Below are positions 9,143-19,110 of a stretch of DNA of 64,000 nt, piece after piece (the first letter of the stretch is position 1; each line of letters begins with the position of its first letter). The DNA lies in NCBI RefSeq assembly GCF_000379605.1, contig NZ_KB902591.1, positions 111,918-175,917 on the forward strand, given 5' to 3'. Made by a program: the position numbers and the translations under genes. The notes beneath the pieces were generated by a model that worked only from the letters and a program-made list of their open reading frames with translations, did not search any database and was not told where the DNA came from. The stretch is from Rhizobium giardinii bv. giardinii H152. GTDB lineage: Bacteria > Pseudomonadota > Alphaproteobacteria > Rhizobiales > Rhizobiaceae.

Positions 9143-9865
9143 ATGTCGGCCGAACCTCTCTTCAAACGCGTGCTGCTAAAAGCTTCGGGCGAAGCGCTCA
9201 TGGGGAACCAGGGCTTCGGCATCGATGTCGCGGTTGCCGACCGGATCGCCTCGGACATTGCCCAAGCGCGCGCCATGGGAGTGGAAGTCGGCGTGGTTGT
9301 CGGCGGCGGCAACATTTTTCGTGGGGTCGCCGTGGCATCCAAGGGTGGTGACCGGGTAACCGGCGACCACATGGGCATGCTGGCAACGGTGATCAACGCG
9401 CTGGCTCTGGCGACGTCCCTGCGCAAGCTCGACATCGACACCGTGGTGCTCTCGGCAATTGCCATGCCGGAAATCTGCGAAAGCTTTTCGCAGCGCGCGA
9501 CGCTTTATCATCTGTCGCTCGGCCGCGTGGTGATCTTTGCCGGCGGTACCGGCAATCCGTTCTTCACCACCGATAGTGCGGCTGCGCTGCGTGCAGCCGA
9601 AATGGGCGCGGAGGCGATCTTCAAGGGAACGCAGGTCGACGGCATCTACACCGCCGACCCGAAGAAGGATCCGACCGCGACGCGGTTCGACCGCTTGACG
9701 CACAGCGAAGTTCTGGAACGAGGCTTGGCTGTCATGGATGTTGCAGCCGTGGCGCTGGCGCGCGAAAACAGCATTCCGATCATCGTGTTCTCGATCCATG
9801 AGAAGGGCGGCTTCGCAGAAATCTTGACCGGCGGCGGTCGAGCCACCATCGTAACAGACAATTGA
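9143..9865 (+). CDS. pyrH: Uridylate kinase (UMP kinase)
   Basis: Cytoplasmic UMP kinase of the amino-acid kinase family, converting UMP to UDP; 240 residues. The ATG at 9143 (MSAEPLFKRVLLKASGEAL) is preceded by AGGAG at correct spacing; a longer in-frame reading is not family sequence. Seen: LLKASGEALMG (phosphate-binding), GVVVGGGNIFRG, and the nucleotide site GTGNPFFTTDSAAALRA. Sits in the conserved rpsB-tsf-pyrH-frr order, 50 bases before frr. Confidence 0.97.
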   Translation: MSAEPLFKRVLLKASGEALMGNQGFGIDVAVADRIASDIAQARAMGVEVGVVVGGGNIFRGVAVASKGGDRVTGDHMGMLATVINALALATSLRKLDIDTVVLSAIAMPEICESFSQRATLYHLSLGRVVIFAGGTGNPFFTTDSAAALRAAEMGAEAIFKGTQVDGIYTADPKKDPTATRFDRLTHSEVLERGLAVMDVAAVALARENSIPIIVFSIHEKGGFAEILTGGGRATIVTDN

Positions 9866-9915
9866 GCAATACAGGGCGGTGGCCATGCCGCCGCGATAAA
9901 ACGGGAGTTTGATCC

Positions 9916-10476
9916 ATGAGTGAAGGTATTGACCTGAGTGATCTGAAGCGCCGCATGGAAGGTGCGATCACCGCGTTCAAGCACGATATCGCATCGCTGC
10001 GCACTGGTCGTGCATCCGCCAATGTTCTCGATCCGGTTATGGTTGAAGCCTATGGTTCGCGCGTTCCGCTGAACCAAGTCGCAAATATCACCGTTCCGGA
10101 AGCGCGCATGCTCGGCGTTTCGATCTGGGACAAGTCCATGGTCGGCGCCGTCGATCGTGCAATCCGGGAATCGAATCTCGGCCTCAATCCGATCGTCGAC
10201 GGCCAGAATTTGCGCATTCCCCTGCCTGAGCTCAACGAAGAGCGCCGCAAGTCGCTGGTGAAAGTTGCGCATGATTACAGCGAGAAGGCGAAGATCGCGG
10301 TGCGCAACGTTCGTCGCGACGGCATGGACAGCTTGAAAAAAGCCGAAAAGGACGGCGACATTGGCCAGGACGTGAGCCGCAGCCAGTCGGAAAAGGTCCA
10401 GAAAATGACCGACGAGATGATTTCCGACATCGACCGCTTGCTCGCCGAGAAGGAAAAGGAAATCATGCAGGTCTAG
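9916..10476 (+). CDS. frr: Ribosome recycling factor
   Basis: With EF-G it splits the post-termination ribosome. The 186-residue length is standard, and the family blocks [28 protein letters not shown] and [13 protein letters not shown] are present, as is the C-terminal coiled region with [17 protein letters not shown] precedes the ATG. uppS begins 38 bases downstream with no terminator, so the transcript continues into the isoprenoid and phospholipid genes. Confidence 0.98.
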   Translation: MSEGIDLSDLKRRMEGAITAFKHDIASLRTGRASANVLDPVMVEAYGSRVPLNQVANITVPEARMLGVSIWDKSMVGAVDRAIRESNLGLNPIVDGQNLRIPLPELNEERRKSLVKVAHDYSEKAKIAVRNVRRDGMDSLKKAEKDGDIGQDVSRSQSEKVQKMTDEMISDIDRLLAEKEKEIMQV

Positions 10477-10514
10477 ACTGCCCTTTTCCGAGTCTCTGTT
10501 TTTCCGGGCTGCTG

Positions 10515-11258
10515 ATGTCGAACCCATTGATTAGAAATGTTCCCACGCACGTTGCCATCATCATGGATGGCAACGGACGGTGGGCCAATTCGCGGGGGCT
10601 TCCCCGCACGATGGGGCATCGCAAGGGGGTGGAAGCCGTCCGTGAGGCGGTGCGGACCGCCGGTGAGGTGGGCATCCGTTATCTGACGCTGTTTGCCTTC
10701 TCATCTGAAAACTGGAGCCGCCCGGAGGCAGAGGTCTCGGACCTGATGGGACTGCTGAAGGCCTTCGTCCGACGCGATCTTGCGGATCTGCACCGGCAGA
10801 ACGTTCGCATCCGGGTGATCGGCGACAAGACCAATCTTCGCGGTGATATTCTGCCCTTGCTGATCGAGGCGGAGGATACGACCCGCAACAATAGCGGCAT
10901 CACGCTCGTCATCGCGTTTAACTACGGTTCTCGCGATGAAATCACCCGCGCCATGCAGGCTCTGGCGGTCGATGTCGCGCAAGGACGGCTGACGGCCGAC
11001 CAGATCACGCCGGAGCGCATCGCCAGCCGGCTCGACACGGCCGGCATCCCGGATCCGGACCTTATCTTGCGCACCAGTGGCGAAGAGCGCTTGTCGAACT
11101 TCCTGCTCTGGCAGGCGGCCTATTCCGAACTTCTTTTCATTCCTGAGCTCTGGCCTGATTTCAGCCGCGAGGTTTTCCTGGACGCGCTGAAGGCCTACGC
11201 GGGACGGGAACGTCGGTTCGGCGGACTGTCGCAGCCGACCTTGGCAGTTGGCTCCTGA
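10515..11258 (+). CDS. uppS: Isoprenyl transferase (undecaprenyl diphosphate synthase)
   Basis: cis-Prenyltransferase making the C55 lipid carrier for peptidoglycan and polysaccharides; 247 residues. Seen: [10 protein letters not shown] with catalytic Asp18, the GHRKG motif, [14 protein letters not shown], and [20 protein letters not shown] near the C-terminus. Its stop shares one base with the cdsA start (TGATG at 11256-11260), which indicates translational coupling. Confidence 0.97.
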   Translation: MSNPLIRNVPTHVAIIMDGNGRWANSRGLPRTMGHRKGVEAVREAVRTAGEVGIRYLTLFAFSSENWSRPEAEVSDLMGLLKAFVRRDLADLHRQNVRIRVIGDKTNLRGDILPLLIEAEDTTRNNSGITLVIAFNYGSRDEITRAMQALAVDVAQGRLTADQITPERIASRLDTAGIPDPDLILRTSGEERLSNFLLWQAAYSELLFIPELWPDFSREVFLDALKAYAGRERRFGGLSQPTLAVGS

Positions 11259-12091
11259 TGCAAAAAGAGCTGCAACTGCGCATCGTTTCCGGCATTGTTC
11301 TGGCGGTCGTCACGCTTGGCGCGACCTGGGCGGGCGGAACCGTCTTCCAATTGCTCTCCGTCGCCATCGCGCTCCTCGTCTATCATGAATGGTCGACGAT
11401 CACCCGGCTTGGCGAGCGGGATTTTCAGGGCAATGCCTTCGGCTGGCTTTCGCAGGCGGTGATCGCCGCTCTCATCCTCTTCGACAATGCGCAACTGGCG
11501 TTGCTTGCACTGGCAGCCTTTGCCGTTGTCGGCGCCATCTGGGTCGCTCTGCGCAGCGGCAGCTGGTGGCTGCCCGGCGGCATCGTCTATGCCGGTCTTA
11601 CCGGCATCTCGCTCTCGGCGATCCGAGGCGACAGCGATATCGGCCTCGTCGCGATGTTCTTTATTTTCGCGGTTGTCTGGGGGACGGATATTCTCGCCTA
11701 TTTCATCGGCCGGGCGATCGGCGGTCCAAAGCTCGCACCGCGCATTTCGCCCGGCAAGACCTGGTCGGGTGCGATCGGGGGCGCGGTCTCGGGCGTGATA
11801 GCGGGCGTCGTGGTGTTCCTCAGCCATTTTTCCATGGACGACGTGCGCATTCCCTTGCTGGCGCTTGCCCTGTCGGTCGCCAGCCAGATCGGCGATCTCT
11901 TCGAATCCTATATCAAACGCCGGTTTGGCGTGAAGGATTCGAGCCGGCTCATTCCCGGTCATGGCGGCGTCATGGATCGTGTCGACGGACTTGTTTTTGC
12001 CTGTTTTGCCGCGCTTCTATTTGTCTTGGTGCAAGTCATGGCTGCCGGTGGACAAAATGCGCCCATGGGGGCGATCCTGCTGGGGCCGTAA
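11258..12091 (+). CDS. cdsA: Phosphatidate cytidylyltransferase
   Basis: Inner-membrane enzyme converting phosphatidic acid plus CTP to CDP-diacylglycerol, the branch point of phospholipid synthesis. 277 residues with about seven or eight membrane helices. The CdsA signature is seen near residues 217-245: SYIKRRFGVKDSSRLIPGHGG followed by MDRVD. Coupled to uppS by a one-base overlap. dxr, which often follows cdsA in other proteobacteria, is absent here; rseP follows after 30 bases. Confidence 0.96.
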   Translation: MQKELQLRIVSGIVLAVVTLGATWAGGTVFQLLSVAIALLVYHEWSTITRLGERDFQGNAFGWLSQAVIAALILFDNAQLALLALAAFAVVGAIWVALRSGSWWLPGGIVYAGLTGISLSAIRGDSDIGLVAMFFIFAVVWGTDILAYFIGRAIGGPKLAPRISPGKTWSGAIGGAVSGVIAGVVVFLSHFSMDDVRIPLLALALSVASQIGDLFESYIKRRFGVKDSSRLIPGHGGVMDRVDGLVFACFAALLFVLVQVMAAGGQNAPMGAILLGP

Positions 12092-12121
12092 ATGGCGCCG
12101 CATACCTGATCGGGGGATGAC

Positions 12122-13255
12122 ATGGCTTACCTGGCCGATGTGCTTCACTTTATTCTCGGCTATATCGTGCCGTTTTTGCTGGTTTTGACGCTGATCGTCT
12201 TCGTGCACGAGATGGGCCACTACCTTGTCGGGCGCTGGTCCGGTATCCACATCCTCGCCTTCGCCGTCGGTTTCGGCCCCGAATTGCTCGGCTACACCGA
12301 CAAACGCGGCACGCGTTGGAAGGTCTGTGCCATTCCGCTTGGCGGCTACGTCAAGTTCTTCGGCGATGAGGATGCCGCGAGCGTTCCGGACTACAGCCGC
12401 CTTGATCAATATTCCACCGAGGACCGCGGCCGCACCTTCCTGGGGGCCAAGCTTTGGAAGCGCGCTGCCACAGTTGCCGCCGGCCCCATCGCCAACTTCA
12501 TTCTGGCGATCGCAATCTTCGCCGTGCTTTTCGCCATCTACGGCAAGCCTGTGGCGGATCCGGTCGTCGCCGAAGTAAAGGAAAACAGCGCAGCCGCCCA
12601 GGCTGGTGTGCTGCCTGGCGACCTGCTCGTTTCCATCGACGGCACGCCGGTGACGACATTCGACGACGTGCGCCGCTATGTCAGCGTCCGGCCGGAAACG
12701 CCGATCACCATCCAGATCAAGCGCAAGGGAGAGTTGCTGGATCTGCCGATGGTGCCCCAGCGCACCGAGATTACCGATCAGTTCGGTAACAAGATGGAGC
12801 TTGGAATCATCGGCATCTTGACGAACCAGGAAACCGGCAATTTCCGCCTCCAGCATTTTGGCCCGATCGAGGCTGTCGGGCAGGGGGTGATCGAGAGCTG
12901 GCATATCGTCACCGGCACATTCAATTATCTGGCCAATCTCGTTACCGGCCGGATGAAGGCCGACCAGCTTGGTGGGCCGATCCGGGTTGCCCAGGCCTCC
13001 GGCCAGATGGCGACCATCGGCGTCGCTGCCGTCCTGCAGCTGGCGGCAGTACTTTCAGTTTCCATTGGACTTCTCAATCTTATGCCCGTTCCCGTACTTG
13101 ATGGCGGTCATCTGATGTTTTATGCGGTGGAAGCCGTCCGAGGGAAACCTGTCGGGCCGGGGGCGCAGGACATCGCTTTCCGTATCGGTTTTGCCATGGT
13201 CCTGATGCTGATGGTTTTCGCCACGTGGAACGACATCAGCTCGCTTCTTGGCTAG
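12122..13255 (+). CDS. rseP: RIP (site-2) zinc metalloprotease RseP
   Basis: Intramembrane protease that cleaves transmembrane anti-sigma factors and signal-peptide remnants. 377 residues. Seen: zinc motif HEMGH at residues 29-33 in the first helix, one PDZ domain around AAQAGVLPGDLLVSIDG, and the third zinc-ligand motif LNLMPVPVLDGGH near residue 326. E. coli RseP has two PDZ domains; only one is evident here, consistent with the shorter alphaproteobacterial form. It sits between cdsA and bamA, a widely conserved order. Confidence 0.95.
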   Translation: MAYLADVLHFILGYIVPFLLVLTLIVFVHEMGHYLVGRWSGIHILAFAVGFGPELLGYTDKRGTRWKVCAIPLGGYVKFFGDEDAASVPDYSRLDQYSTEDRGRTFLGAKLWKRAATVAAGPIANFILAIAIFAVLFAIYGKPVADPVVAEVKENSAAAQAGVLPGDLLVSIDGTPVTTFDDVRRYVSVRPETPITIQIKRKGELLDLPMVPQRTEITDQFGNKMELGIIGILTNQETGNFRLQHFGPIEAVGQGVIESWHIVTGTFNYLANLVTGRMKADQLGGPIRVAQASGQMATIGVAAVLQLAAVLSVSIGLLNLMPVPVLDGGHLMFYAVEAVRGKPVGPGAQDIAFRIGFAMVLMLMVFATWNDISSLLG

Positions 13256-13293
13256 GAATTCGAGGCTCATGCGGAGCTGCGGGCCATTCGAGG

Positions 13294-13359
13294 GACGTTT
13301 AACGTCAGTGGGAATTCAAAGGGTTGATTGAAAGGAATTGTTTACGATAAAGCAATTCC
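13294..13359. promoter_or_regulatory. Two inverted repeats in the rseP-bamA gap
   Basis: GACGTT and AACGTC flank a single T at 13294-13306, a perfect 13-base palindrome. GGAATTG (13334-13340) and CAATTCC (13353-13359) form a 7-bp inverted repeat with a 12-base spacer. They lie 150-210 bases before bamA in an AT-richer stretch; no terminator T-run follows either. They may be operator sites or leader hairpins of bamA. Confidence 0.35.
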
Positions 13360-13504
13360 GTAGTGGCCGTTAGGACACGGTTTCAATTGAAGTAAATAGA
13401 AATTAACGAGCTCCCTTGCTTGTATGAGAAAAGCGGTTAAAACGGCAACCGTGACCGGAGTCGGTACGAGTTCGCTGCGGGGCATTGGGAAGAAGGTAAG
13501 GTTT

Positions 13505-15835
13505 ATGAAAGCTGGTTCAAGATTTTTGAACGCGGTGTCGGCGGTTGCGCTGTCCACTGGGATTGTCGCATCGGGGACTGGCATTGTAACGCTTGCAAGT
13601 GCATCTGTCGCAGAAGCCGCAACGATCAGCCGCGTGGAAGTCCGCGGCGCCACTCGCGTCAGCCCGGAGACCGTCCGCGCAAACATCACCATCGTTCCCG
13701 GCAAGAGCTTCAGCAACGCTGATATCGATTCTTCCGTAAAGCGCCTCTATTCGACCGGCTATTTCTCCGACGTCAGCATCAATATTTCCGGCGGCACGCT
13801 TGTTGTCACCGTGAGCGAAAACCAGCTCGTCAACCAGGTTGTTTTCAACGGTAACCGCAAGATCAAGGACGAAAAGCTGCAGGCTGTCGTTCGCACGCGT
13901 TCGCTCGGCCCGTACAGCGAGGCGACGGCTGAATCCGATATTCAGGCCATCAAGGATGCCTATGCGGCCATGGGCCGTAACGACGTCACGGTCACGACGC
14001 AGGTCGTTCCGATCGCGGAAGGTCGCGTCAATCTCGCTTTCGTCATCAACGAAGGCGATCGTACCAAGATCAAACAGATCAATTTCGTTGGCAACAACGC
14101 CTACGGCGACGGCCGTCTTCAGGCGGTGATCGCGACGAAGGAGTCGGGCATCTTCTCCTTCCTGAACCGCAAGGATGTCTACAACGCCGACAAACTGCGC
14201 GCGGACGAGGAACTGCTGCGCCAGTTCTACTACAATCGCGGCTACGCGGATTTCCGTGTCGTTTCCTCGGATGCAGTCCTGGATGAATCCAGCAACGAAT
14301 ACACGGTGACGATCACCGTCGAAGAGGGTGAGCGCTACGATTTCGGGCCGATCAATGTCGAATCGACTGTCGAAGGCGTGAATGCCGAGGAATTGAAGGG
14401 TCTCGTGCAGACCTCGGAAGGCTCGGTCTATAAGGCCAAGGACGTTCAGGAAAGCATTTCTGCGATTTCCAAGCGCGTTGCGGCGCAAGGCTATCCGTTC
14501 GCGCGCGTCACCCCGCGTGGCAACCGTGATTTCGGCAACCGGACAATCGCCGTCGATTATCTGGTCGATCAGGGCGAGCGCGCCTATATCGAACGCATCG
14601 AAATCCGCGGTAACACCCGTACGCGCGACTACGTCATCCGTCGCGAATTCGACGTGAGCGAAGGCGACGCGTTCAATCAGGAGATGATTGCGACCGCCAA
14701 GCGCCGCCTTGACGCGCTCGGTTATTTCTCCGCCGTCAACATCAGCACGCAGCCGGGTAGTGCGGCTGACCGTGTCGTCATCGTCGTTGACGTGCAGGAC
14801 CAGTCGACCGGCTCGTTCGGCATCGGCGCCGGCTATGCGGCCGGCAGCGGCGGCGGCTTCCTCGTCGAGGCCTCGATCGAAGAAAAGAACTTCCTCGGTC
14901 GCGGCCAGTACATCCGCTTGGCAGCAGGCCGCGGTGAAGAGAGCCGGACCTATAACGTTTCTTTCACCGAGCCTTACTTCCTCGGTTATCGTCTGGCCGC
15001 TGGTTTTGATGTCTTTCAGAACGAAAACGATTATGACGAAGACAACTACAGCTATGAGGACAGCGGCTTCAGCCTGCGCGTAACTGCGCCGATCACGGAA
15101 AGACTGTCGACGACGCTGCGCTACAACTTTACGCAGATGGATTATCACGGCGATACGGATGATCTTTCGAGCCCGTATGATCGTGCCATCAATGGCTCGC
15201 CCTGGGAGCGGTCTTCGGTTTCGCAGACGCTGACGTATAATTCACTTGATGATGCGCAGCAGGCGCATGAAGGCATCCTGGCTTCGGCCACGCAGGAATA
15301 TGCGGGCCTCGGCGGAACGTCTGACTTCTACAAGCTGACCGGCAAGTTCAAGTGGTACTATACGGTGAACGACGACGCCGATATCATCGCGTCATTGGCT
15401 GGTAGTGCCGGCCATGTGTTCAATACCGGTGGCGAAATGGAAGTGTTCGACCAGTTCCAGCTGGGCAGCAACGATATTCGCGGCTTCGAGCGCAACGGCG
15501 TCGGCCCGCGTGCGGAAAACGGTGACGCGATCGGCGGAACGACCTATTTCACGGCTTCTGCCGAGGCGACCTTCCCGCTGCCGTTTGTTGCCCGCGACGC
15601 AGGCTTCCGCGGCGCTGTGTTTGCCGATGCCGGTACGCTTTACGGCAACGATGTGGACGTGACTGCAGCCGACGGGGTTCGCGGCACCGACAGCTCGCTT
15701 CGGGCGTCCGTTGGTCTCGGTCTGCTCTGGGCGTCGCCCTTCGGTCCGCTGCGCATCGACTACGCAATCCCGGTTGCCAAGGAAGACTTCGACAGGGTTC
15801 AGAACCTCAAGTTCGGTATCTCGTCCTCCTTCTGA
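13505..15835 (+). CDS. bamA: Outer membrane protein assembly factor BamA
   Basis: Central Omp85 component that inserts beta-barrel proteins into the outer membrane; 776 residues. The ATG at 13505 opens a clear signal peptide (MKAGSRFLNAVSAVALS..., cleaved near SVAEA/ATIS) and is preceded by AAGGTAAGG; an ATG at 13424 would add 27 residues before the signal peptide and is less likely. Five POTRA repeats follow (for example SRVEVRGATRVSPETVR and IERIEIRGNTRTRDYVIR), then the 16-strand barrel ending in Phe, as outer-membrane proteins do. bamA precedes lpxD directly, without the skp gene seen in enterobacteria. Confidence 0.96.
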   Translation: MKAGSRFLNAVSAVALSTGIVASGTGIVTLASASVAEAATISRVEVRGATRVSPETVRANITIVPGKSFSNADIDSSVKRLYSTGYFSDVSINISGGTLVVTVSENQLVNQVVFNGNRKIKDEKLQAVVRTRSLGPYSEATAESDIQAIKDAYAAMGRNDVTVTTQVVPIAEGRVNLAFVINEGDRTKIKQINFVGNNAYGDGRLQAVIATKESGIFSFLNRKDVYNADKLRADEELLRQFYYNRGYADFRVVSSDAVLDESSNEYTVTITVEEGERYDFGPINVESTVEGVNAEELKGLVQTSEGSVYKAKDVQESISAISKRVAAQGYPFARVTPRGNRDFGNRTIAVDYLVDQGERAYIERIEIRGNTRTRDYVIRREFDVSEGDAFNQEMIATAKRRLDALGYFSAVNISTQPGSAADRVVIVVDVQDQSTGSFGIGAGYAAGSGGGFLVEASIEEKNFLGRGQYIRLAAGRGEESRTYNVSFTEPYFLGYRLAAGFDVFQNENDYDEDNYSYEDSGFSLRVTAPITERLSTTLRYNFTQMDYHGDTDDLSSPYDRAINGSPWERSSVSQTLTYNSLDDAQQAHEGILASATQEYAGLGGTSDFYKLTGKFKWYYTVNDDADIIASLAGSAGHVFNTGGEMEVFDQFQLGSNDIRGFERNGVGPRAENGDAIGGTTYFTASAEATFPLPFVARDAGFRGAVFADAGTLYGNDVDVTAADGVRGTDSSLRASVGLGLLWASPFGPLRIDYAIPVAKEDFDRVQNLKFGISSSF

Positions 15836-15883
15836 TCCTTGCAGTCCAGAACTGCCTGCCAAAACTGTTCTGGAGTGTTGGCC

Positions 15884-16948
15884 ATGGAATATAACTGGTT
15901 CTTCCCACCGCATGAGGGGGTTCGCCTGAGCGATCTGGCGGACCAAATCGGCGCGACGCTTGAAGATAAGAGTTCTGCCGACCGGCTTGCCCGGTCGGTT
16001 GCTCCCGTCTATCGGGCAAAGGAGGGCGACATTTGCTACATGTTGTCCCGCAAGAGCCGCGATGAACTGGAAACCTGCCAGGCGACCGCAATCGTCTGCG
16101 ACAAGACCATTGCACCACTCGTTCCCTCTCATATCCCTGTCTTGCTGACCGCGCATCCGCACACGGCTTTCGCTTTGGCGGGGACCTATCTGCATGAAGC
16201 CGCCATGCGCCCGTCGCGCAACCTTTCGCAGGCCGGAATTTCCGCCGCGGCGGTGATCGATCCGCAGGCGCGGCTGGAGCCGAATGTCGAGGTCGAGCCG
16301 ATGGCCGTGATCGGTGCAGGCGCCGAAATCGGCGAGGGGACGCGGATCGGCGCGGGGGTGGTGATCGGACCTGGCGTGCGAATCGGACGGGACTGTACGA
16401 TTTCCGCCGGCGCGAGCATCCTGTGTGCGCTCGTTGGAAACAACGTCATTATCCATCCCGGCGCTCGCATCGGCCAGGACGGTTTCGGCTATGCGCCGGG
16501 CCCAAAGGGCGGAATGATCAAGATCGTCCAGATCGGCCGGGTCATCATCCAGGACAATGTCGAGATTGGCGCGGGCACGACGATCGATCGTGGCACGATG
16601 GACGACACCGTCATCGGCGAAGGCACCAAGATCGATAATCAGGTTCAGATCGGCCACAATGTCCGCATCGGCCGGCATTGCGGCATCGTCAGCCAGGTCG
16701 GCATCGCCGGCAGTACCATCGTTGGCGATGGCGTGATGATCGGCGGCGCAGCAGCAGTGAACGGCCATATCAAAATCGGTGACCGGGCCCAGATTGCCGC
16801 GATGAGCGGCGTCGCCTCGGATGTTCCCCCAAACGAGCGTTACGGCGGGATACCGGCGCGCCCCATGCGTGATTTCCTGCGCGATGTCGCTGAAATTACG
16901 GCACGGATGCACAACAGACAAAAGAAGTCGGGAGGCAACAATGAGTGA
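15884..16948 (+). CDS. lpxD: UDP-3-O-(3-hydroxyacyl)glucosamine N-acyltransferase
   Basis: Third step of lipid A synthesis: N-acylation of UDP-3-O-acyl-glucosamine from an acyl-ACP. 354 residues from the ATG at 15884 ([12 protein letters not shown]), with GGAG about 9 bases before it. Seen: the N-terminal uridine-binding domain, then left-handed beta-helix hexapeptide repeats, GFGYAP, and the catalytic-His segment [18 protein letters not shown]. Its last 8 bases overlap fabZ. Confidence 0.96.
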   Translation: MEYNWFFPPHEGVRLSDLADQIGATLEDKSSADRLARSVAPVYRAKEGDICYMLSRKSRDELETCQATAIVCDKTIAPLVPSHIPVLLTAHPHTAFALAGTYLHEAAMRPSRNLSQAGISAAAVIDPQARLEPNVEVEPMAVIGAGAEIGEGTRIGAGVVIGPGVRIGRDCTISAGASILCALVGNNVIIHPGARIGQDGFGYAPGPKGGMIKIVQIGRVIIQDNVEIGAGTTIDRGTMDDTVIGEGTKIDNQVQIGHNVRIGRHCGIVSQVGIAGSTIVGDGVMIGGAAAVNGHIKIGDRAQIAAMSGVASDVPPNERYGGIPARPMRDFLRDVAEITARMHNRQKKSGGNNE

Positions 16949-17408
16949 AGCAGGAACTACCGTTCTCGGGACCGCCGATATCCGGGAAATCTTGAAGCTG
17001 CTTCCTCATCGCTATCCGTTCCTGCTGGTTGACCGCATCATCGAGATCGACGGCGACAATTCGGCGATCGGTATCAAGAACGTGACGGCCAATGAGCCTC
17101 ACTTTACCGGCCATTTCCCTGAACAACCGATCATGCCGGGCGTCCTGCTTATCGAAGGAATGGCACAGACGGCGGGCGCCATCTGTGCCCGCAAGACCGG
17201 CGACGGCAGCAATCTGGTTTACTTCATGACGATCGACAATGCCCGTTTCCGCAAGCCCGTCGTGCCCGGCGATCGCGTCGAGTTCCATGTCGTCAAGCAG
17301 AAGCAGCGCGGTAATATCTGGAAATTTCATTGTGATGCAAAAGTTGACGGGCAACTTGTCGCGGAAGCTGATATCGGCGCGATGATTATCAGCAAGGAAG
17401 ACGCCTGA
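16941..17408 (+). CDS. fabZ: 3-hydroxyacyl-[acyl-carrier-protein] dehydratase FabZ
   Basis: Dehydrates 3-hydroxyacyl-ACP in fatty-acid elongation and competes with LpxA/LpxD for hydroxyacyl-ACP, so linkage to the lpx genes is meaningful. 155 residues, hot-dog fold. Seen: [14 protein letters not shown], then [20 protein letters not shown] with the catalytic pair His58 and Glu72 (14 apart, as in E. coli). GGGAGG precedes the ATG, which lies inside the end of lpxD; lpxA starts 2 bases after the stop. Confidence 0.97.
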   Translation: MSEAGTTVLGTADIREILKLLPHRYPFLLVDRIIEIDGDNSAIGIKNVTANEPHFTGHFPEQPIMPGVLLIEGMAQTAGAICARKTGDGSNLVYFMTIDNARFRKPVVPGDRVEFHVVKQKQRGNIWKFHCDAKVDGQLVAEADIGAMIISKEDA

Positions 17409-17410
17409 CC

Positions 17411-18223
17411 ATGATTGCAGCCACTGCGAAGATCCATCCGCTCTCGTTTATCGAAGACGGAGCGGTGATCGGCGACAACGTCGTTGTCGGGCCATTCTGC
17501 CATATCGGCCCGAAGGTCGTGCTCGCCGACAACGTCGAACTGATCAGCCATGTGGTCGTGCTTGGCCGCACCACGGTCGGCAAGGGATCGAAGATCTTTC
17601 CGTCCGCCGTGATCGGCGGCGATTCGCAGAGCGTGCACCACAGCGCCGTCGACACGACGTTGACGATCGGTGAAAACTGCACGATCCGCGAAGGCGTGAC
17701 GATGAATACCGGCACCGTCGAGCATGGTGGTGCGACGATCATCGGTAACAACAACCTGTTCCTTGCCTATGCGCATGTCGCGCATGACTGCCGCCTGGGC
17801 AACAACATCATCCTGTCCAACAACGTCATGCTGGCGGGACATGTGACGGTCGAAGACCGCGCCATTCTCGGCGGCGGTTCGGCCGTCCACCAGTTCACCC
17901 GGATCGGCCGGCAAGCCTTTATCGGCGGTCTCTCGGCTGTCAGCTACGATGTCATCCCCTACGGCATGCTGAACGGGAACCCGGGTATCCTGAGCGGCCT
18001 CAATGTCGTCGGCATGGCGCGGGCGGGCATCGAAAAGGCGAAGATCCACGAGGTCCGCCGCGCCTATAAGCAGATATTTGAAGGACCCGAGTCCATTCGT
18101 GCCAATGCTGCTGCCATCCGTGCGAATTACGCCGATTGTGCGCCGGCCATGGAAATTTTCGATTTCATCGCCGCCGAGAGCGATCGCGCTTTGTCTTCGC
18201 CAAGCCGAGGTAAAAAAGGCTGA
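17411..18223 (+). CDS. lpxA: Acyl-ACP--UDP-N-acetylglucosamine O-acyltransferase
   Basis: First step of lipid A synthesis, 3-O-acylation of UDP-GlcNAc. 270 residues: hexapeptide-repeat beta-helix from residue 1 to about 190, then the C-terminal helical domain ([22 protein letters not shown]). The catalytic His region is [15 protein letters not shown], and [10 protein letters not shown] is typical. Two bases separate it from fabZ. Acyl-chain length preference cannot be read with confidence. Confidence 0.97.
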   Translation: MIAATAKIHPLSFIEDGAVIGDNVVVGPFCHIGPKVVLADNVELISHVVVLGRTTVGKGSKIFPSAVIGGDSQSVHHSAVDTTLTIGENCTIREGVTMNTGTVEHGGATIIGNNNLFLAYAHVAHDCRLGNNIILSNNVMLAGHVTVEDRAILGGGSAVHQFTRIGRQAFIGGLSAVSYDVIPYGMLNGNPGILSGLNVVGMARAGIEKAKIHEVRRAYKQIFEGPESIRANAAAIRANYADCAPAMEIFDFIAAESDRALSSPSRGKKG

Positions 18224-18228
18224 GCGTG

Positions 18229-19110
18229 ATGGCTATCGACAGCCGGCCGGAAACACGCGGAAGGCTGGCCATCATCGCCGGTGGCGGCATGCTGCCCCAT
18301 CACGTGGCCGAAGCCGCGCAGGCGAGAGGCGAAAATCCGTACATCATCGCGCTCAGCAACGAGACAGTACTGGATTGGTCTGATTTCGATCACCAGTTCC
18401 TGGGGATCGGCAATTTCAAGTCGATCAGCGCGGTCTTCCGCGCCGAAGGGATCGATCGTGTCGTCCTGTCCGGCGCCGTTCGCCGTCGCCCGGAATGGCG
18501 TGACATCAAGCCCACCTTCAAGACGCTCGCCAAGGTGCCCGGTGTGCTGAAGACATTGCTGTCGGGTGGCGATGATGCGGTGTTGAAAATGGCCATCGAA
18601 CTCATCGAGGCAAGCGGCGCCCGCGTCATCGGCGTGCAGGACATCATTCCGGAACTGCTGGCGCAAACCGGGCCACTCGGCGCAATCGAGCCGGACAAGG
18701 ACGACTGGAAGGATATCGAAGTTGCTGCCGCCGCCGCGGTCGCGCTCGGTAGGCTTGATGTCGGGCAGGGCGCAGTCGCTGTCGGCGGGCGCGTGGTCGC
18801 TCTCGAGGGGCCGGAGGGAACGGATGCGATGCTTGCCCGTGTCGCGGCGCTGAGGACCGAGGGACGGATTTCGACCCGCCGGCGCGGCGTTCTGGTCAAG
18901 TTGTGCAAGCCCCAGCAGGATCTGCGCGCCGATCTGCCTTCGATCGGCGCATCGACGATCGAGGGGGCCCGGGCTGCCGGGCTTGCGGGCATTGCCATAG
19001 AGGCGGGGCGTGCGCTGGTGCTTGAGCGGTCGGCGACGATTTCACAGGCGACCGAAGCCGGCATCTTCGTCACCGGAATCGATCGCGCTTTTCTGCGAGA
19101 CTTGCGATGA
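18229..19110 (+). CDS. lpxI: UDP-2,3-diacylglucosamine diphosphatase LpxI
   Basis: Hydrolyses UDP-2,3-diacylglucosamine to lipid X, the job done by LpxH in gamma- and betaproteobacteria. 293 residues of the former DUF1009 family. Seen: RLAIIAGGGMLPHHVAEAA at the N-terminus, VLSGAVRRRPEW, and the C-terminal catalytic domain with EGTDAMLARVAAL and KLCKPQQDLRADLPSIG. GTG at 18226 and ATG at 18229 are adjacent start options; ATG is taken. The stop overlaps the lpxB ATG by four bases. Confidence 0.94.
   Translation: MAIDSRPETRGRLAIIAGGGMLPHHVAEAAQARGENPYIIALSNETVLDWSDFDHQFLGIGNFKSISAVFRAEGIDRVVLSGAVRRRPEWRDIKPTFKTLAKVPGVLKTLLSGGDDAVLKMAIELIEASGARVIGVQDIIPELLAQTGPLGAIEPDKDDWKDIEVAAAAAVALGRLDVGQGAVAVGGRVVALEGPEGTDAMLARVAALRTEGRISTRRRGVLVKLCKPQQDLRADLPSIGASTIEGARAAGLAGIAIEAGRALVLERSATISQATEAGIFVTGIDRAFLRDLR

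Noticed and set aside
13424-13504. Earlier ATG for bamA
   Set aside because: It would put 27 residues before a normal signal peptide, and the downstream ATG has its own ribosome-binding site.
13517-15148. Long open frame (543 codons) on the minus strand inside bamA
   Set aside because: bamA is certain by domain content; the reverse frame is low in complexity, has no family features and arises from high-GC codon bias.
15392-16921. Long minus-strand frame (509 codons) across the bamA end and lpxD
   Set aside because: Asp/Ala/His-rich repeats mirror the hexapeptide repeats of lpxD; it is a shadow.
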